From contig PWSG01000214.1 in NCBI GenBank assembly GCA_003564055.1, positions 1 through 5,070 on the forward strand: DNA of 5,070 bases, in the 5' to 3' direction. Positions 5,070 to 5,070 of the stretch are shown here, piece after piece. Source of the DNA: Syntrophomonadaceae bacterium. GTDB taxonomy: Bacteria; Bacillota; Dethiobacteria; DTU022. Made by a program: the position numbers and the translations under genes. Positions within the stretch are counted from its first letter, which is position 1; each line of letters opens with the position of its first letter. The notes beneath the pieces were generated by a model. The model saw only the letters and a list, made by a program, of their open reading frames with translations. It was not told the DNA's origin and did not search any database.

Positions 5070-5070
5070 A

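Noticed and set aside
1..5070. CRISPR array, tRNA, rRNA or complete insertion sequence
   Set aside because: No regularly spaced repeats, cloverleaf-like sequences, rRNA motifs or transposase frames were found. The single GGTGTC/GACACC palindrome is the only element that looks mobile.

Overview
The window looks like an anaerobic bacterium, most likely a clostridial-type member of the Bacillota. The evidence is strong AGGAGG-type ribosome binding sites, moderate base composition with AT-rich intergenic regions, and a tungsten-type aldehyde:ferredoxin oxidoreductase with its accessory genes. The taxonomic call is an inference; no rRNA or other marker is present.

Layout from left to right. (1) Positions 1-869, minus strand: a GH130-family glycoside phosphorylase or mannosidase whose C-terminus is cut by the left window edge. 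(2) A 237-base gap with a weak minus-strand promoter candidate and a small repeat cluster. (3) 1107-1799, minus strand: a complete metallo-beta-lactamase-fold (glyoxalase II-like) hydrolase. (4) A 216-base divergent intergenic region with a candidate promoter for each side. On the plus side a perfect 25-bp palindrome lies just after the -10 box. (5) 2016-3260, plus strand: a radical SAM protein with a SPASM-like C-terminal cysteine cluster, best read as the maturase that accompanies tungsten AOR enzymes. (6) A 139-base convergent gap with two strong hairpins: a REP-like GGTGTC/GACACC palindrome and a GC-rich terminator. (7) 3400-3639, minus strand: a small MoaD/ThiS-type sulfur carrier ending in GGG. 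(8) 3645-5069, minus strand: an AOR-family oxidoreductase whose N-terminus lies beyond the right edge.

Functionally, the right half is a tungstoenzyme module. AOR is the catalytic protein (W-bis-pyranopterin plus a 4Fe-4S cluster). The MoaD-like protein probably supplies sulfur for the pyranopterin dithiolene. The radical SAM/SPASM protein probably matures the enzyme or its cofactor. AOR and MoaD form one operon with only 5 bases between them. The radical SAM gene faces them and has its own promoter and probable operator, so the maturase may be regulated separately. The GH130 and MBL-fold genes on the left share a strand but are 237 bases apart, and nothing in the sequence ties them to the tungsten module.
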